DNA of 64,000 bases from Zygnema cylindricum (GCA_037447655.1 JBBHKE010000771.1:330337-394336); one strand, 5' to 3'. Positions 1 to 11,982 are shown, numbered from the stretch's first letter. Notes: generated from the letters alone by a model not told the origin. Program-made: numbers and translations.

Positions 1-1135
1 CGTATTGATAAAAAAAAATATGAAAAATAGACACGCAACATCTTAATATTATACAAACAAAAACCATTTATAATATGTTTAAACAAATAATGGTTGAATA
101 ATGCTAATGGTTTAATGTGTATTCTAGATTTAACATTAAAATATTTAATACTACATGATATATTCAGTCCAGTTCATTCATATTGTTTATTAGATTGAGA
201 TCGAACGCTTAAATCAATGTGAAACTTTTACGCTTAATCAAACCTCCTACATGAGCGAAACGCGAATTAAACCATCCACTTGGCATCGTCATGGTCTTTA
301 CCATGTACAATGCGTTAGTACAGTGCGTACCATGTACGAAAATCGTACGTGACGCCAACACTGAAATTACGATTCACCCCGAATCGTAATTATAGTAAAG
401 AAAAAATTAGAGCAAAAAAACTAAAAAAACAATTAGAGTCGTAAACGCTAATTATTGTGATATAACCTTTTCACAAAGGAAATTTATTCTACTTTATTTA
501 AGTACTCTATACTAGCTTATGTCGGCAATAATTATCCGTGCTGTAATTATAAACACTAAAATATTTAGACATACGAAAACCGCCAGCCCGTATATTTTGA
601 CGTCATTGTGACGTTAGTACTATTTGTCTCATAGATATATACTTTTTGTCTCAACTCATACTGCTGTCGTTTAACTATAAATTTTTCACATGTAAATTCA
701 TGTAAATGTTCACACGGGCGAGAATGTTGTCGACAAACGGAGATATGCGAACGGGTTTTTTTCGATGGGATTTATTTTTTTTGTTTAGTGCAATTTCACA
801 TGCGAGTGCGATTCTATTAAATTATTATTTGTACCTTTTTACTTATAAAATTACAATTTTGCACAGTCAGACGTTGTCCGTACTCCACATTATTTAAAAC
901 GAACCTATATTAGGATTTTTTACGCTAATTAAACTTTACCTTAAATAGTATAATGAAAAAAATCGAATCATTTACTCTATTTAACGTGATAGAGTCGAAA
1001 TTTAAGGCGACCAAATTAGCGTTATTTACTCTAATTACGATTCGTTGTGTAGTGTACGGATATTGAGAACACGACAACGTGGCGTGATGTGACGAGATCG
1101 CACGCGCCACAATTAAAAGTGCGATACTGTACGTT

Positions 1136-1353
1136 ACACCGCCAATCGTTATTAGCGTTGTGTACGCTAATTCCGTCCCGCTTTTTTTTTTTTAATTCCC
1201 AAATAGAATTATCCACACTATTTAAAAATAACCCTAATTCCTAATTAGAATAGACGATTTCTTCGAAAATTTTCAAATTCCCAATTAGCGTAAACCACGC
1301 TAATTATTCGTATACGCTAAAAAAACTTACACGCTAATAACGATTGGCGGTGT
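1136..1353. repeat. Foldback-like inverted repeat, 23-base perfect arms
   Basis: Bases 1136-1158 and 1331-1353 are exact reverse complements over 23 bases, enclosing about 172 bases. Looser similarity continues outward on both sides. The size would suit a MITE or the junction of two oppositely oriented repeat units. No target-site duplication was established. Confidence 0.55.
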
Positions 1354-1609
1354 ACTGTACCGGTATTGATATCACGACACATCGTACGTCACGCCAACAC
1401 TGAAATAACAGTACACCGTCGATCGTATTTAGCGTGTAGAAATTATTAGAGTAAAGAAAAAATTAGCGTCATTGATTCTAATTCGTTGCCAGGAGACGTG
1501 GCAAATTATGGTCCACGTCCTTAAATAGCGTCATTTATTCTATTTAAGGTTCAAGGGTCAAAATTTAGGGGCGCCGAATTAGTGTTCAACATGCTAAATA
1601 CGATCGACG

Positions 1610-1850
1610 GTGTAGTGTACGGAAATTGAGAACACGACAATGTGGCGTGATGTGACGGGATCGCACGCGCAAAAATTTAAAGTTCGAAACTGTACGTTAC
1701 TTCACCGGTATTGGTATCACGACATTTTGGCGTGTACGAAAATTGACAAAGCGACAAATCGACGTGATGTACGGAATGGCACGCGAAAAAATTTAGCGTA
1801 CGATACTGTACGTTACTCAACCGGTATTGATAACACAACATTTTGGCGTG
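1610..1850. repeat. Two diverged tandem units of about 117 bp
   Basis: The words cacgcg, actgtacgttact and ccggtattg recur in the same order about 117 bases apart. A related unit lies near 1040-1180. The match is imperfect, so this is an old array. Function unknown. Confidence 0.5.
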
Positions 1851-2454
1851 ACGTCGATTTTGTCTGGACATTTATCATACCACTACAACCACGTGAAATA
1901 CAACAAATAGAATTGTACCACGTGTCCCTTTCCTTTGTCGCCAAAGACGTCAATCCTAACTCAAAACCCTCAACGGCTATAGATCTTACACATAAATCAT
2001 CGACGGTCAATTCTCGTTGACACCAGAGACGAAGGCGACTACAATGCTTTCCAAAAGGGCAAAGCAAAAAGGGCGAAAGACATTTCCGTCTGTTACAGAA
2101 GACGGATTTTTTTTCCCGTCTCCGTTAGACCTTTCGAACGTGGGACTCTGGACTCTCACGTGTGAATGTAGATGCGAAAGTTCTACAAGGCGAAACCGAT
2201 TGGACAGGCGGTAACCGTGACGGACGCAAACTTTTTCCCGTTGGTTAGAATACTGCCAACCTTTTGTTAATGATTTTTTTTAACACTTCTATGCTCTTTT
2301 TTATTTCGACCATTTTCTTTTTTGATGTTAATCTGGCTCTCTGGCTTTAGCATATTGTGTCAACCTCCAAATCATTTTTTTTTTTTTGTGTTGCTCCACT
2401 TCATCTCTTCAAAAAAAAATTTTGGTTGCACCACCTCATTTTTAGACAATTATA

Positions 2455-2516
2455 TTTTTTTGAAACAATACTTAACAATACTTTTTTGAAACAATACTTA
2501 ACAATACTTTTTTGAA
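2455..2516. repeat. 26-bp tandem repeat
   Basis: A unit reading ttttttgaaacaatacttaa and continuing caatac is present twice, plus a partial third copy, with exact 26-base spacing. It is probably a slippage product. Confidence 0.85.
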
Positions 2517-3198
2517 GATTAAACATACCGTCTATCCAAGTGGATGATGGAACTGGGAAAAAAAGCCGACTGTTTTTAATAATAGACTCGAAATTTTGGC
2601 TCTAGGTGACAAAAATGATGACGTGGCGGCCACTCTATTCACACGTGTGGATACTACATGAGAATCGTTGTTACCGCGAATATTTTTTTCGATACGAAAC
2701 GTATCGTTTTTTTTTGAAACGTTTTCCGCTTAAATGTGTCCGATTGGAGGCCGGTAATATGAAGGTAAGATCCTTACCTTTCTATCACAACTGTTGGACT
2801 ATTAATTGTTAGATTCATAATCTGACAAGTGTGCACGTAGAAATAATGTTTTAAGAGAAGATGAATGGATAGAAGGAAAGGAGGTGGACCACAAAAGGCT
2901 AAAGAAAGAGAGGATGAAAAGAGAGCGAAAAAATGATCTTTGCAAGAGGAGATAAATAGGAAATAAGTGGGAAATTACAAAATGTTAAATGAAGATTCTG
3001 AAAGATGTGTGGACATAAAAATGGGTTATGAGACTTCTATAAAGAAAATAAAAAAATCAAAAGGAGGTGAATGTTTGAAAAAGAAAACGGTAGAATGTGA
3101 CGGTACAAAACGCATACATTAGGAGTGGAGAGGCACAAAGCATATGTGTAGAAATTTTACCCCTTCATGGGAATGTGATTACAAAGTCAAGCTTCTTC

Positions 3199-3293
3199 CC
3201 TATTGTGCCTAAGTGTGGACTACTTATTCTTTCCTATTGTGCCTAAGTGTGGACTACTTATTCTTCCCTATTGTGCCTAAGGGTGGACTACTT
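3199..3293. repeat. 34-bp tandem repeat, three copies
   Basis: Units starting cctattgtgcctaag begin at 3199, 3233 and 3267. They are nearly identical, differing by about one or two bases, which points to recent expansion. Confidence 0.9.
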
Positions 3294-3984
3294 AGTTTAT
3301 TCTTCGTGGTACTTTTATGTTTGTGATCTGTTTGGACCTCTTCCATGTTTACTTAAATTATGGTCCTCTCGTGCATGGTTATGGAGATTCTTTTTCCATT
3401 GACTCAAATAGTGATAAAATGATCAAAAACATTCCACTTATCTCATCTAGGATACCATAGATCATTCACGTACCATATAATAACACATAAAACCGTTACA
3501 TGGCACTGTGGGTTTCTCCTCGGAAACACTCTTATAATATTAAGGGTTTTTCTCACTCTCTCACACACATACTTCTTACATTAACGAAAACCTAAAATTC
3601 ATGTACTTAAATTTCGACCTAAGAAAGAATATTGTAGACGACTACGTTCAAAACATATTAGTGTACAAAGCGACAAAACGTGCTGCGAGACTAACATTCA
3701 CTTAGTTTTAAACAAAACACATCAGCCAGCGCATTGTCAAACACTCAAAAGACAAGTGCAGGCTTACACAACTTGAGCACGGAACAGAAACATCGAAGCA
3801 TATCGGCATGAAAGCGAAACATACATGTACAAGACTAGCTCGAACCATGCGTCAAAACTGATACCGCATGTACGAAATGAAACATGCGAACTGAAACACG
3901 CACAAAACAAAACGTAGTAGACCGGATTCACACAATGTGCACATCTTTACATTTTCCCCGTCAATGTGGGAATCCTCACTAAAC

Positions 3985-4560
3985 ACCAACAAAATCTAAT
4001 CTTTGGCCTTCATATAGCATGTCTGCAGCCTGCCACGTGTTCTCCTGTAGGCAGAAAAATAAACTCAATGTCATCAGCCTTACTAAATCTCTCACAAGTT
4101 GCCATTGAATCCTTATCTATTTTGTCCTTTTACGAACCACCAGGTTCTTAACCAAAAAGAATACTGGACATACTATGTGTATATCTCTCAAACACTTCAT
4201 TTGAATCCCTAACTCACTCAACATCACTTCCAACCAATCTGAAGCTTGACAAGCAATTATGTACTCGGCCTCTATTGAACTCAACGCTATTGTAGGCTTC
4301 ATTTTGGAGCTCTATGAAATAACCGCTCCACATGGAAAAATAAGCATAACTTGAGATACACTTTTCGATATCAAAGTCTTCACCCCAATCAAAATCATAA
4401 TCAACAAGCCAAATCCACATCTATAAACCGAGATGAAGCTTAAAGTTACAACTAAGTACTTGAAAATCCTTTTGACACTCTCCCAATGACACCTTTTAGG
4501 TGCCTGATTACTCTTGCTAAAAATACTAGCAACAACAAATATTTTAGCCTAGTGCCAATA
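3985..4560 (-). pseudogene. Ty1/copia RT-end and RNase H remnant
   Basis: On the minus strand the translation contains the copia RNase H signature ALSSIEAEY (compare ALSTTEAEYM in active elements). It is preceded by a WLVDYDFDWGED-like segment matching the usual YADADWAGD strand, and followed by VRKRTK, matching the conserved HKRTKHI. Ribonuclease H removes the RNA template during reverse transcription. The frame is broken by shifts and stops, and no LTRs could be assigned. It is a truncated copia copy, unrelated in orientation to the copia elements at 24-36 kb. Confidence 0.75.
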
Positions 4561-5004
4561 CCTAAATACTAAGACATCCAACAACCTCTCTAAAAAAAAC
4601 ATCGACAGTAATCTCAAGTTTTGCCTTGCTCAATTGTAACTTAGGATCTAGAGGTTTGCTAAGAAGGTGATGCTGTTTGCTTTACTCAATTGTACCTTAT
4701 GATCTAGATGTGTGCTAAAAGGCTTAGCATCTGACATTGAAAATCTAGTTAAAACTTCTTTGCAATCTTTTTTTTGACTCAACTTTATACAAAAATATTA
4801 ATTCCTTATTACCTTAATCCTCAAAATGTGCTAAACCTTCGGCGTGTCACCTCGCTCCCCTCTACCATCCCCTCTACTACATAGGAAATAGGAGAGGTTA
4901 CATTATACTCGTTAAACATTTGAAAATGCCCTCTCCATTCTTCTCCTTTGTTTTCACGTAGTTAACCGCAAATTTACCTATGGTACTTTCCATTGCTATT
5001 AAGA

Positions 5005-5500
5005 TCTCCTAAAGGTGAACAATCTTTTCGTCTAAGGTATTCATAAACACGGCCACCTTGTCATCCTCGATTTTTTTTCCATCATTAGCTAATTGCCCTG
5101 GTGATGTTGTACGGATTGACGGAATTATTCGGGTACCACCGCACGGTTGCTGCAGCGACGCCTCCACAGGTAAGGGGGACAAATATTCAGCGAGAGGAGG
5201 ATACTGGTAAATCTCGAACACCAAATTACGTACTCCAAAAATCCACCAATGCCTTTAAACGCAAGCAAGTGTGCGCGCCTAATAGAATCTCAATTGGTTT
5301 CTCTCCACGACTAAAAAATGAAGTTTTATAGAGATCTTTTCACCCGCATCATTTTCATATTTGATGTCAATGCCCTAAACCATACCGATGACCGGTTGAT
5401 TTCCACTGGTGGTGACTGTGTTGAGACAAAATTTACTTGGGTTGACTTTGGACCGGCAACCACCAGATGGTAACTTCCAAAGAGTTTGTAAAAACAGGGT
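5005..5500 (-). pseudogene. Gypsy protease C-terminal remnant
   Basis: The minus-strand frame from about 5,480 to 5,300 reads GNQPVIGMV, then GIDIKYEND and FLVVE. It parallels the segment at 7,330-7,560 (GNQLVCGMVNGIEI and LLGTHTW) and the C-terminal half of retroviral-type aspartic proteases, which end in a hydrophobic LLG strand. Similarity to the 7.3-kb copy continues into the downstream spacer to about 5,005. Several stops are present. It is probably the protease end of another copy of the methyltransferase-bearing gypsy family, broken off before the methyltransferase. Confidence 0.5.
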
Positions 5501-5874
5501 AAAAGAGAGCGTCGATGTCGAACACTGTGCAAAAATCCACCATATCCATTGATATTAAAATGTATGGTGGAATTTCGATGTAAGCCACCCCTTAAAAGGA
5601 GTAATCTTTGTCGACCTAGAACCTTCGTTTGCTGAGTTTGGTTATCTTAGTTCGACTTTTCACATTATCAGTTTTTTAATTAGGTTCATTTGTTTGTTTC
5701 TTTTTGCGTCTAGTTTATGAGACATAGGGATTGAATCTTCCACTGTAAGAAGTCTTTTTGATGAATGAAGAATATTGTTAGACACTGGGGCTTAGTCAGA
5801 CATCTATCTGCTTAATATTCCCATACTTTTAAAATTGTCTTTTGGAAAAGTAAAATATTACAAAGTACATATTA

Positions 5875-6350
5875 CTCTGAACATTGCACGAATATGATTG
5901 ACATTGCTGGACATTGCTCATTGATTGCTTAACATTGATTGAACATTAGTGAACATTGCATGGCATTCGCCAACATTGCGACACATTCAGTGACAATTGG
6001 TGCAATTTTTGTATCTTTCCCTGCATTTCTTTAAATAGGACATTGTTGTGGAAATTGCCCAATAACTTTAGACATCGTTTTGCACATTTTTTAGACATTT
6101 CCTTGCGTTATCAGAATTGTTCCAATTTTAGGTGGCATTGCCGATTTTTGCATCTTCTATAATTGAATTTTTCAATTTTCCAAACGCAATTTCCGTAATT
6201 TCCGACAATTGATTTCCGCAATTTTCAAAAATTGGTCTTCAATGATTACATTACTCGAGTTTTGCAATTTTTGGAAATTAATTTCCGCAATTTTTGAAAA
6301 TACCGAATCTTGAATCTTGGATTTTCCGATCTTTTGAATTTTGGGATTGC
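5875..6350. repeat. Low-complexity acattg / caatttt repeat
   Basis: The word acattg recurs about ten times between 5,880 and 5,980. A ttccgcaatttt-type word then recurs to 6,300. Comparable acattg and acaatg words occur inside the long LTR near 46,560-46,680, so this may be a plus-orientation LTR piece that interrupts the methyltransferase remnant at about 6.4 kb. Confidence 0.5.
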
Positions 6351-6439
6351 GCACTTGATTTTTTGATTATTTTTGTGTTTTTGGTCATCTCTTTTTGCTT
6401 TTCGAATCGATCGAATCGCGCACTCTATAGAGGTTTAGA

Positions 6440-7060
6440 GCAGGCATAGAGAATTCGAATCGATATTTCTAAAAGACTCTATATGTATCGATCAACCACG
6501 GCTCATCTTTGATAGTCATTGGATTGTCGAAGGTCTTTTGTAAGTATCTTCAATACATATCCCAACGGTTTATGTTGATGTTGGTGCAAAACATTGAGAT
6601 AAACGACTCCGGCAGTCACTCTTGCCCCTTCCCTTCCCTGCTTGAGAATACTTTGATAGGGCCAACGGGCTATCAGTAAATCTACACCCCCCAAATCTAA
6701 ATTGTGTTGTGAAGTAATCAATTCAATATTTTGTGGGAGGCGATAATGAGATTGGGAAATAGCGAACACAGGAAGTTGAAGAGTTTATAATCTTTGAAGC
6801 TCCAAGAGTCGAAATTTGCTTGCTGCCTGAGCAAAAGGTGAAGATTCCACGGCCCAATAATTTTTAATGTGGTGGCCATTTATCAATGACTCTTTGTAGT
6901 GATACTGGAAGGTACTGAAACCGCGGTTAATCTTGTCGGTTCCAGTGTGAAATGAACCACCTCTTGAGGAAGTGTCGTCATTATTTGGCCTTAAAACAAA
7001 ATTTTGAAATCTAGTTATTGCTTTAGATCATTTCGTCTCTAAAGGCAATGTCTTTGCATC
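6440..7060 (-). pseudogene. C5 cytosine DNA methyltransferase remnant of a gypsy element (copy D)
   Basis: C5 methyltransferases move a methyl group from S-adenosylmethionine to cytosine in DNA. On the minus strand NYWAVESSPFAQAA (about 6,870-6,830) matches motif II. VDLLIARWPYQS (about 6,685-6,650) matches motif IV, and PLGYVLKIL (about 6,570) stands where the motif VI Glu-Asn-Val is expected. The segment LPQNIELITSQHNLDLGGVD aligns with LPQDIRLISNQHLLDVELIN of copy A and LPQHIQIVRNHHLLEIGPVD of copy B. Motif IV here is Trp-Pro-Tyr-Gln, most simply a Cys-to-Tyr change in Trp-Pro-Cys-Gln, so the protein would be dead. Motif VI is lost and frames shift near 6,780 and 6,570. The protease remnant lies just upstream (higher coordinates), the same order as in A and B. 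Confidence 0.8.
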
Positions 7061-7329
7061 CATCAAAATAGTGAGAACTTGTTCATGACGTTTTCGTGAA
7101 AAAGTAGCTACCCCCAATCTCCGTTTGTGAGATTTTTCCAATGAGCGGAGATCGAGAATTGCTAGGTAAGCGGTGCAATGTCGATGTGTTCCTCCGATTC
7201 CACGACAAATGAAGAAGAATGAATGGAAGGCACATTGTTCGTGTAATCAAGGTAGCAGTTGACCGCTAACAAAAACGCGGCAAGTGGTCGAAGCTGGTAA
7301 ATCTCGAATACGAATTTGCTCTATAAAAA

Positions 7330-7560
7330 AATCCACCAATGTTGCTAATCATGTCCAAGTGTGTGTTCCCAATAAAAATTCGTAATGATTGCCCTTCACT
7401 AAAATTCGAAGGCTAATAGAGACTTTGTAGCTTGCATCATCCCTAAATGAGATTTCTATGCCATTCACCATACCACAAACTAGTTGATTACCACTACTTA
7501 ATGTGCTGAGGCACACCTTACAAGGGTATAGTTTCGGCCTGCAATTGGGTGGTATTTTCG
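7330..7560 (-). pseudogene. Gypsy aspartic protease, C-terminal part (copy D)
   Basis: The 71-codon minus-strand frame reads GNQLVCGMVNGIEI, a run of charged and hydrophobic residues, then LLGTHTW. This matches the C-terminal half of retropepsins, where an L-L-G strand precedes the end of the domain. The Asp-Thr-Gly active site would lie upstream and is missing, replaced by unrelated plus-strand RT sequence from 7.6 kb on. It lies about 500 bases ahead of the methyltransferase motifs, as in elements A and B. Confidence 0.6.
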
Positions 7561-7599
7561 CCAAGTCACTAGTACTAAGAGTGTTTTTTTTTTCTCAAT

Positions 7600-9715
7600 G
7601 GCATCAATACATCTAGTGATTTACTTTTGTCTAGTATGTGTGCTTCTTGGTTGCCTATCATGGTATGGTTCTACGATTTTTATGTGCATTTATGTCGTTT
7701 TAGTATGGACTTCCCTACATCTCACATTTTTTTGCACTTGTTTGCATTCATACAAGAAAAAACCGTGTTGGATACTTCGGAATTATTACAATTCCTGTTG
7801 CCTTCTATTCCAAACGCTGCTTTATTTACTTTCTCTCCATCATATGCAAAGATGATCTATCATCCTTGTTTGTATCTCCCTTGGATGGTGTACGAAACTC
7901 TCGTTCTAGGAATTACAGGCATTGGTATCGAAATCAATGGTTTAGAGTCAAGAATTTGGACTCTCAAGACATCCTCTTCTTGGGCACCATCTCTCTTAGA
8001 TTGAAGTAAAGTTTAAAAACGCACTTAGCGAATTACCACGACATACTTGAAGTAATCTCACATATGTTCAAAAGGCTTCTCGTTTCATTAGTTTCTAATT
8101 GCAGTATTGTGTTTAAGAAAGCTGATAAAAACTTGGGCTTAATCATTATGGATAGAGTATGGTACGAAACCGAAGTCATTCGTTTGCTTTTGGACACTTG
8201 ATGCTGCGCTTGTCTTTATATAGCTCCCCTTGGTGGAGTGTCCCACGACCTTAATGGTATTTCGTGGGGAAAAATCTATCGCAGTTTGGTTTGGGTTGGT
8301 ACAGCAACGGAAGCTGTTTGTTTTCCCACTAATGAAATTCTCTTTATCTCTCAACCGCCTTAAAAAAATTTAGATTTAACCAATCTATCTTCTAGTTGCC
8401 GAGTCAACCAAATTTACATTCTTCCGAAAATGCAGAAGACTCCGGTCGTTGGTCTCCCTATTTGTAGTAGCGTCAATTCCCTAATGGAGCATTCATCTCA
8501 GCTTTTAGACCATTACCTTCGCCCTATTCTCAATGCAATTCAATGTCATCTTAAATATGGTTTTTCGTTGTTTTTGCAATTAAAAACGCTTCATGTTCCC
8601 CTTTTCTCGTTTCTATTACATTACGACGTGGGGAACATTTATCCTTCTATTCCGATGAAATTGGGAATCGCTTCCTATAACCAAACGTCTTATAATCATT
8701 ATAGCAACAATAAAAACAAAGTATTGTGGCTTCTCCGGAAGCATGTTTTTACGTTTAACTATATTGAGTGTATATCTGTCTTTTAGCGACAATTATCTGG
8801 TACTGTTATGAGCACACCTTTCGCGGTTGCCTATGCTTGTTCTCATATGACAGATTATGACGATATTACAGATGCGTATATCTACTCCAAGTAAATTACC
8901 TTTGGCAAGCCTTCCCCATTACTATTTCATCGACGGTATATCGACAATGGCTTTGGCATCTGGGCCGGAACTGCATAAGCGTTTCAAGATTGGATGCAAC
9001 ATCTCTGTGATTCTCAAGATGGCTCCATCAAATTTACTTCTCTTTCCAACTTTGCAGAAGAGTTTCAAGATTGGATGGAACATCTCTATGATTCTTGAGA
9101 TGGCTCCATCAAATTTACTTCTTCTCTTTCTGACTTAGAGCAATCGATATTTGACATCCGTTTGTTTAAAAGACCTTGATGGGCAGAGTCGGGCTTATTA
9201 TATACTTGCGTGCATCAAAAAGCGCTCAATCGTTATCAATACCTTATTTTCTCCTCCGCGCACCCTATTCATATGAAAAATGGTTTCAATACTGGGAATA
9301 AACGCTATATACCGCTGAAAACACTGTGGGGTTTTATATCGGTTCGATACATATTGTATCATAGACTTAGAGCAAGAAGCTATCCTTGAATTTCCTCTTA
9401 GCCTGTTTTTCGTGTGTTACTTACCAAAACAGAGAGCAATTACTTGCTTCAGTCTCAAGACGCATACGAGCAATAGATGAGTCGAGGTCTTAAGTTTTTT
9501 TCATTGAGCACTCACGTTTCTCGTCTAGTCTTATTTGGAAAGATATTTTTGAGCATTCTGTTTTACTTCAGGATGACACACTCAATTCACTCGATCGTCG
9601 ACTACCGTTTGTTGATTACACTTTACCCAGACGCATTAGAAATTTCATTGTTCGTTCTAAATTACCCGATTAGGGGGAACCTCTTGCTTTCAATGAAAAC
9701 TTATGGGTGGTAAAC
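7600..9715 (+). pseudogene. Penelope-like element reverse transcriptase, degenerate
   Basis: Reading three frames, the plus strand gives the ordered signature of Penelope-like RTs: KADKNLGLIIMDR (8,115), then QKTPVVGLPICSSVNS (8,433), SSQLLDHYLRPIL, FLLHYDVGNIYPSIP (RT motif A, 8,600-8,660), GTVMSTPFAVAY (8,800), RRYIDNGFGIW (motif C, about 8,931), and the C-terminal VDYTLPRRIRNFIVRSKLP (9,595-9,670). Motif C is YIDN where family members have YIDD, which would abolish polymerase activity. The upstream frame at 7,627-8,004 is probably its N-terminal domain. No GIY-YIG endonuclease was seen downstream. Frameshifts and stops show it is dead. It stands opposite to the gypsy remnant next to it. 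Confidence 0.75.
8981..9140 (+). repeat. 81-bp tandem duplication inside the Penelope-like RT
   Basis: The sequence starting gtttcaagattggatg at 8,981 recurs at 9,062, a spacing of 81 bases (27 codons). The duplicated protein part is the stretch after motif C (FQDWM, GSIKFTS). The second copy has a stop where the first has Gln. Confidence 0.85.
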
Positions 9716-11050
9716 GCTTAACTATCAATGTAATTTCCCATAATAAACAAATAGTTTTTGCGCATCCATAGGTATTAAAAAACCCTTAAAAGACTACATT
9801 ATTTTGTGATTTACTAGAAAATGAAAGCTCGGATTGTTAATTTTTTATTTTAATTAAAAAATCATTTGTCTTATCATTTTTTCCCATTTTTTCTATTGGT
9901 TTTTTCACCAGATTTTCAGTTTAAATGGTATTTTCTTACAGTGCTTTGCTTAGTGTGAATACTTGATAGTAGGTTTACGACTTACTGTCGTCCCTTAACT
10001 TTGCCAATTTGGGAAAAAAACTGGCAAAATTGCGTAAAAATCACGTTTTTTTGTCAAAAAATACATTGAATCACTTTAAAACCATATTTGTTGCAAGGTT
10101 AATTTTTCTATGTGCGCAAGTAATGCCTGATGGATTAGATACTGTCGAGTATTTTTTTTTGCAACGTTTTTCAGCGTTATTTGAAAAAACCCCATAAAAA
10201 TGTATTATAATATGTTGATGTGCCGGTTAATATTTGTTTAAACTCACGTTTGGTACATTTTGTACTTTGCGACGTTGGGTAAACATTTCGTACTATTTCA
10301 GTACACATTTTGCGTCCGTGAATCACACTTTGGCCTGCTTCTCTAAATGTCCCACATTGTTTTACAACTTACAATTTCGAAAATATAAAAGTAGAGGTGT
10401 AATTTTAGATTCTCTATCTTTGGCAGGTCGGTTTAATTTTGCCCCCTTCGCTATTGATGAGCCTTATTAAGGGTGAAACTAGTCTAGCGTGTTAAATGGT
10501 TGAGCAATTTAATTCATTACCTTTTGTTTTTGTTTGCGTATAAATTTGCAATTGAAATGATATGTTTTTTGTCATTTTTGTTCTAATTGAAGCTGTGAGA
10601 TTAATTTATTAAATTTTAATTTAATTAAATTAAATTACTTTATTAAATTTTTAAATATAATTTAATGGATTAATCAAATTATATCGTTTACACAAGCATA
10701 AAAAATTGAGATTTTACAAGGATTTAGGGTTTATTTTGTTGTAGATCCTTATTTGGAATTTGGTAGCGACCCTTTGTGCTTCCTCTAAAAAAACCCTGAG
10801 AAAAGCAACGATATCCACCAATGTTTGGAGGAAACCACCTAATCTATTTATCTTAGAGTGTCCATTAGAACTTTCAATGTGTGCGACCGCCAAAGACAAG
10901 TTTTTCTTGTCGGCTAATGGCACCTATGTCGAGCTACCAAAATTGGAATCGAAAAAAAAATGGGTGCTACAAAAGCATTTGTGGGCGTCGCCCTGCCGGT
11001 GATCTTAGATCCTAATGATGAAACGAGTTACTCATCTGAAATTCGGTGGG
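9716..11050. other. No gene recognised; AT-rich spacer
   Basis: Long T runs, a taattaaattaaatt-rich patch near 10,600-10,680 and several unsupported short frames. An 80-codon plus-strand frame at 10,760-11,002 directly precedes the unrecognised repeat family at 11.15 kb and could be part of it. I do not recognise its product. Confidence 0.4.
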
Positions 11051-11149
11051 AGTTCTCATTCAATTTGTTCATAACCATCCTCCCCCTTTTCACTTTTTTT
11101 TCAAGAATCCTCACCATCTATTCTTGATATTTTTAGCCATTTGGGGCCA

Positions 11150-11640
11150 CCGGGTTCTCTTTCACCGAGCTCTATTTCACCGAGCAGGGGTGTGTCGTCT
11201 TTTGGAACCATTTTCTCCTATTTTCGTTAACACTCTTGGGGAAACTAGGTGTTTCTATTGGCGTTTGAGGACGATTTTAGGATGGGGGATAATTCAAGGT
11301 TTTTTACGGACGATGCATTGTGGATTTCTTATTCTCTTTTTAAACTCCATTCGGAGTCGTTTTTTGTTTCTGAACTTAACAAATACCGAAAAAATGTTGT
11401 TTTGATTGATTTAGAGCAAATGTTCTTCCCAATGATGGGAGATCGATTGGCAAAAGGAGCATTGTCAGACTACATGGGGAGGAAGACGAGTTTGACAGCT
11501 CCCACCATCAATATTTTGTATTGGACTCCAAATTAGGCCCATGTTACTGCGGTTGCAAATCTAGGAGGCACCATCCGTCGCCCTAATTTAGCCACTCATA
11601 CATTTGATGCAGATCCATTATAGGGAGCGAAATGGGGCTT
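11150..11640 (+). repeat. Unrecognised dispersed coding-like repeat G, copy 1
   Basis: The plus-strand frame 11,249-11,536 ends in EQMFFPMMGDRLAKGALSDY, then LTAPTI and, after a stop, AHVTAVANL. The same words occur on the minus strand at 12,560-13,080 (MEQMFFTMIVDQLERGALSNY; AHVTAVADL) and at 19,045-19,660 (AHVTSVANL, ATIRR). Conservation of protein words while the frames are broken suggests decayed copies of one protein-coding mobile element or gene family. I do not recognise the family. Confidence 0.6.
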
Positions 11641-11877
11641 CTATTCAAAAATTCTATGAATTTAAACATAAATCTGATGTAACCCTTCTCACCGAACCCA
11701 ACAAAATATTAAGAATCCTTTGGTAATTGTTAAAGTTGAACACGCATTGTCAAAATCTCTTGACACAACAATAACCCAAAATTTAGAGAACTGAACGGCC
11801 CCAAAAACTCTAATTTGCCATCGTCAAAAAAACTCTAATTGGCCACTCTGTTATTACTTTTGATCATGCAATTGTAG

Positions 11878-11982
11878 TCCAAAAATACCAAGACTATTTT
11901 GCGGATAGGGAAGCTCAAGAGAAAACTAGTCCAAAAATACCAAGACCATTTTGCGGATAGGGAAGCTCAAGAGAAAACTATG
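11878..11982 (+). repeat. ~53-bp tandem duplication
   Basis: The stretch gtccaaaaataccaagac to gagaaaacta is present twice in a row with one clear mismatch, so the duplication is recent. Confidence 0.9.

Larger units (their letters stand above)
1..2230. repeat. Repeat-rich noncoding stretch
   Basis: No coding region is convincing here. The stretch is full of diverged copies of the same words, such as ttagcgt, acgctaat, gtgtacgg and cacgacattttggcgtg. A block near 342-413 recurs near 1383-1468 (both contain acgccaacactgaaat and agtaaagaaaaaattag). A block near 1040-1180 recurs near 1610-1720 and again, more diverged, near 1735-1850, with a spacing of about 117 bases between the last two. Short open frames overlap these repeats on both strands and look like chance. 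It may be an old minisatellite or the long terminal part of an unrecognised transposon. Confidence 0.6.
2231..3960. other. No gene seen; T-rich and A-rich spacer
   Basis: I see poly-T and poly-A runs, two short tandem arrays (annotated separately) and short spurious frames. Nothing supports a gene or an RNA. Confidence 0.5.

Noticed and set aside
3199-3293. Regular 34-bp repeats as a CRISPR array
   Set aside because: The units are contiguous with no unique spacers, in a eukaryotic repeat-rich region.
6172-6354. Repeated KIAEIN peptide frame as a short repeat protein
   Set aside because: It comes from the low-complexity caatttt repeat and is interrupted on both sides.
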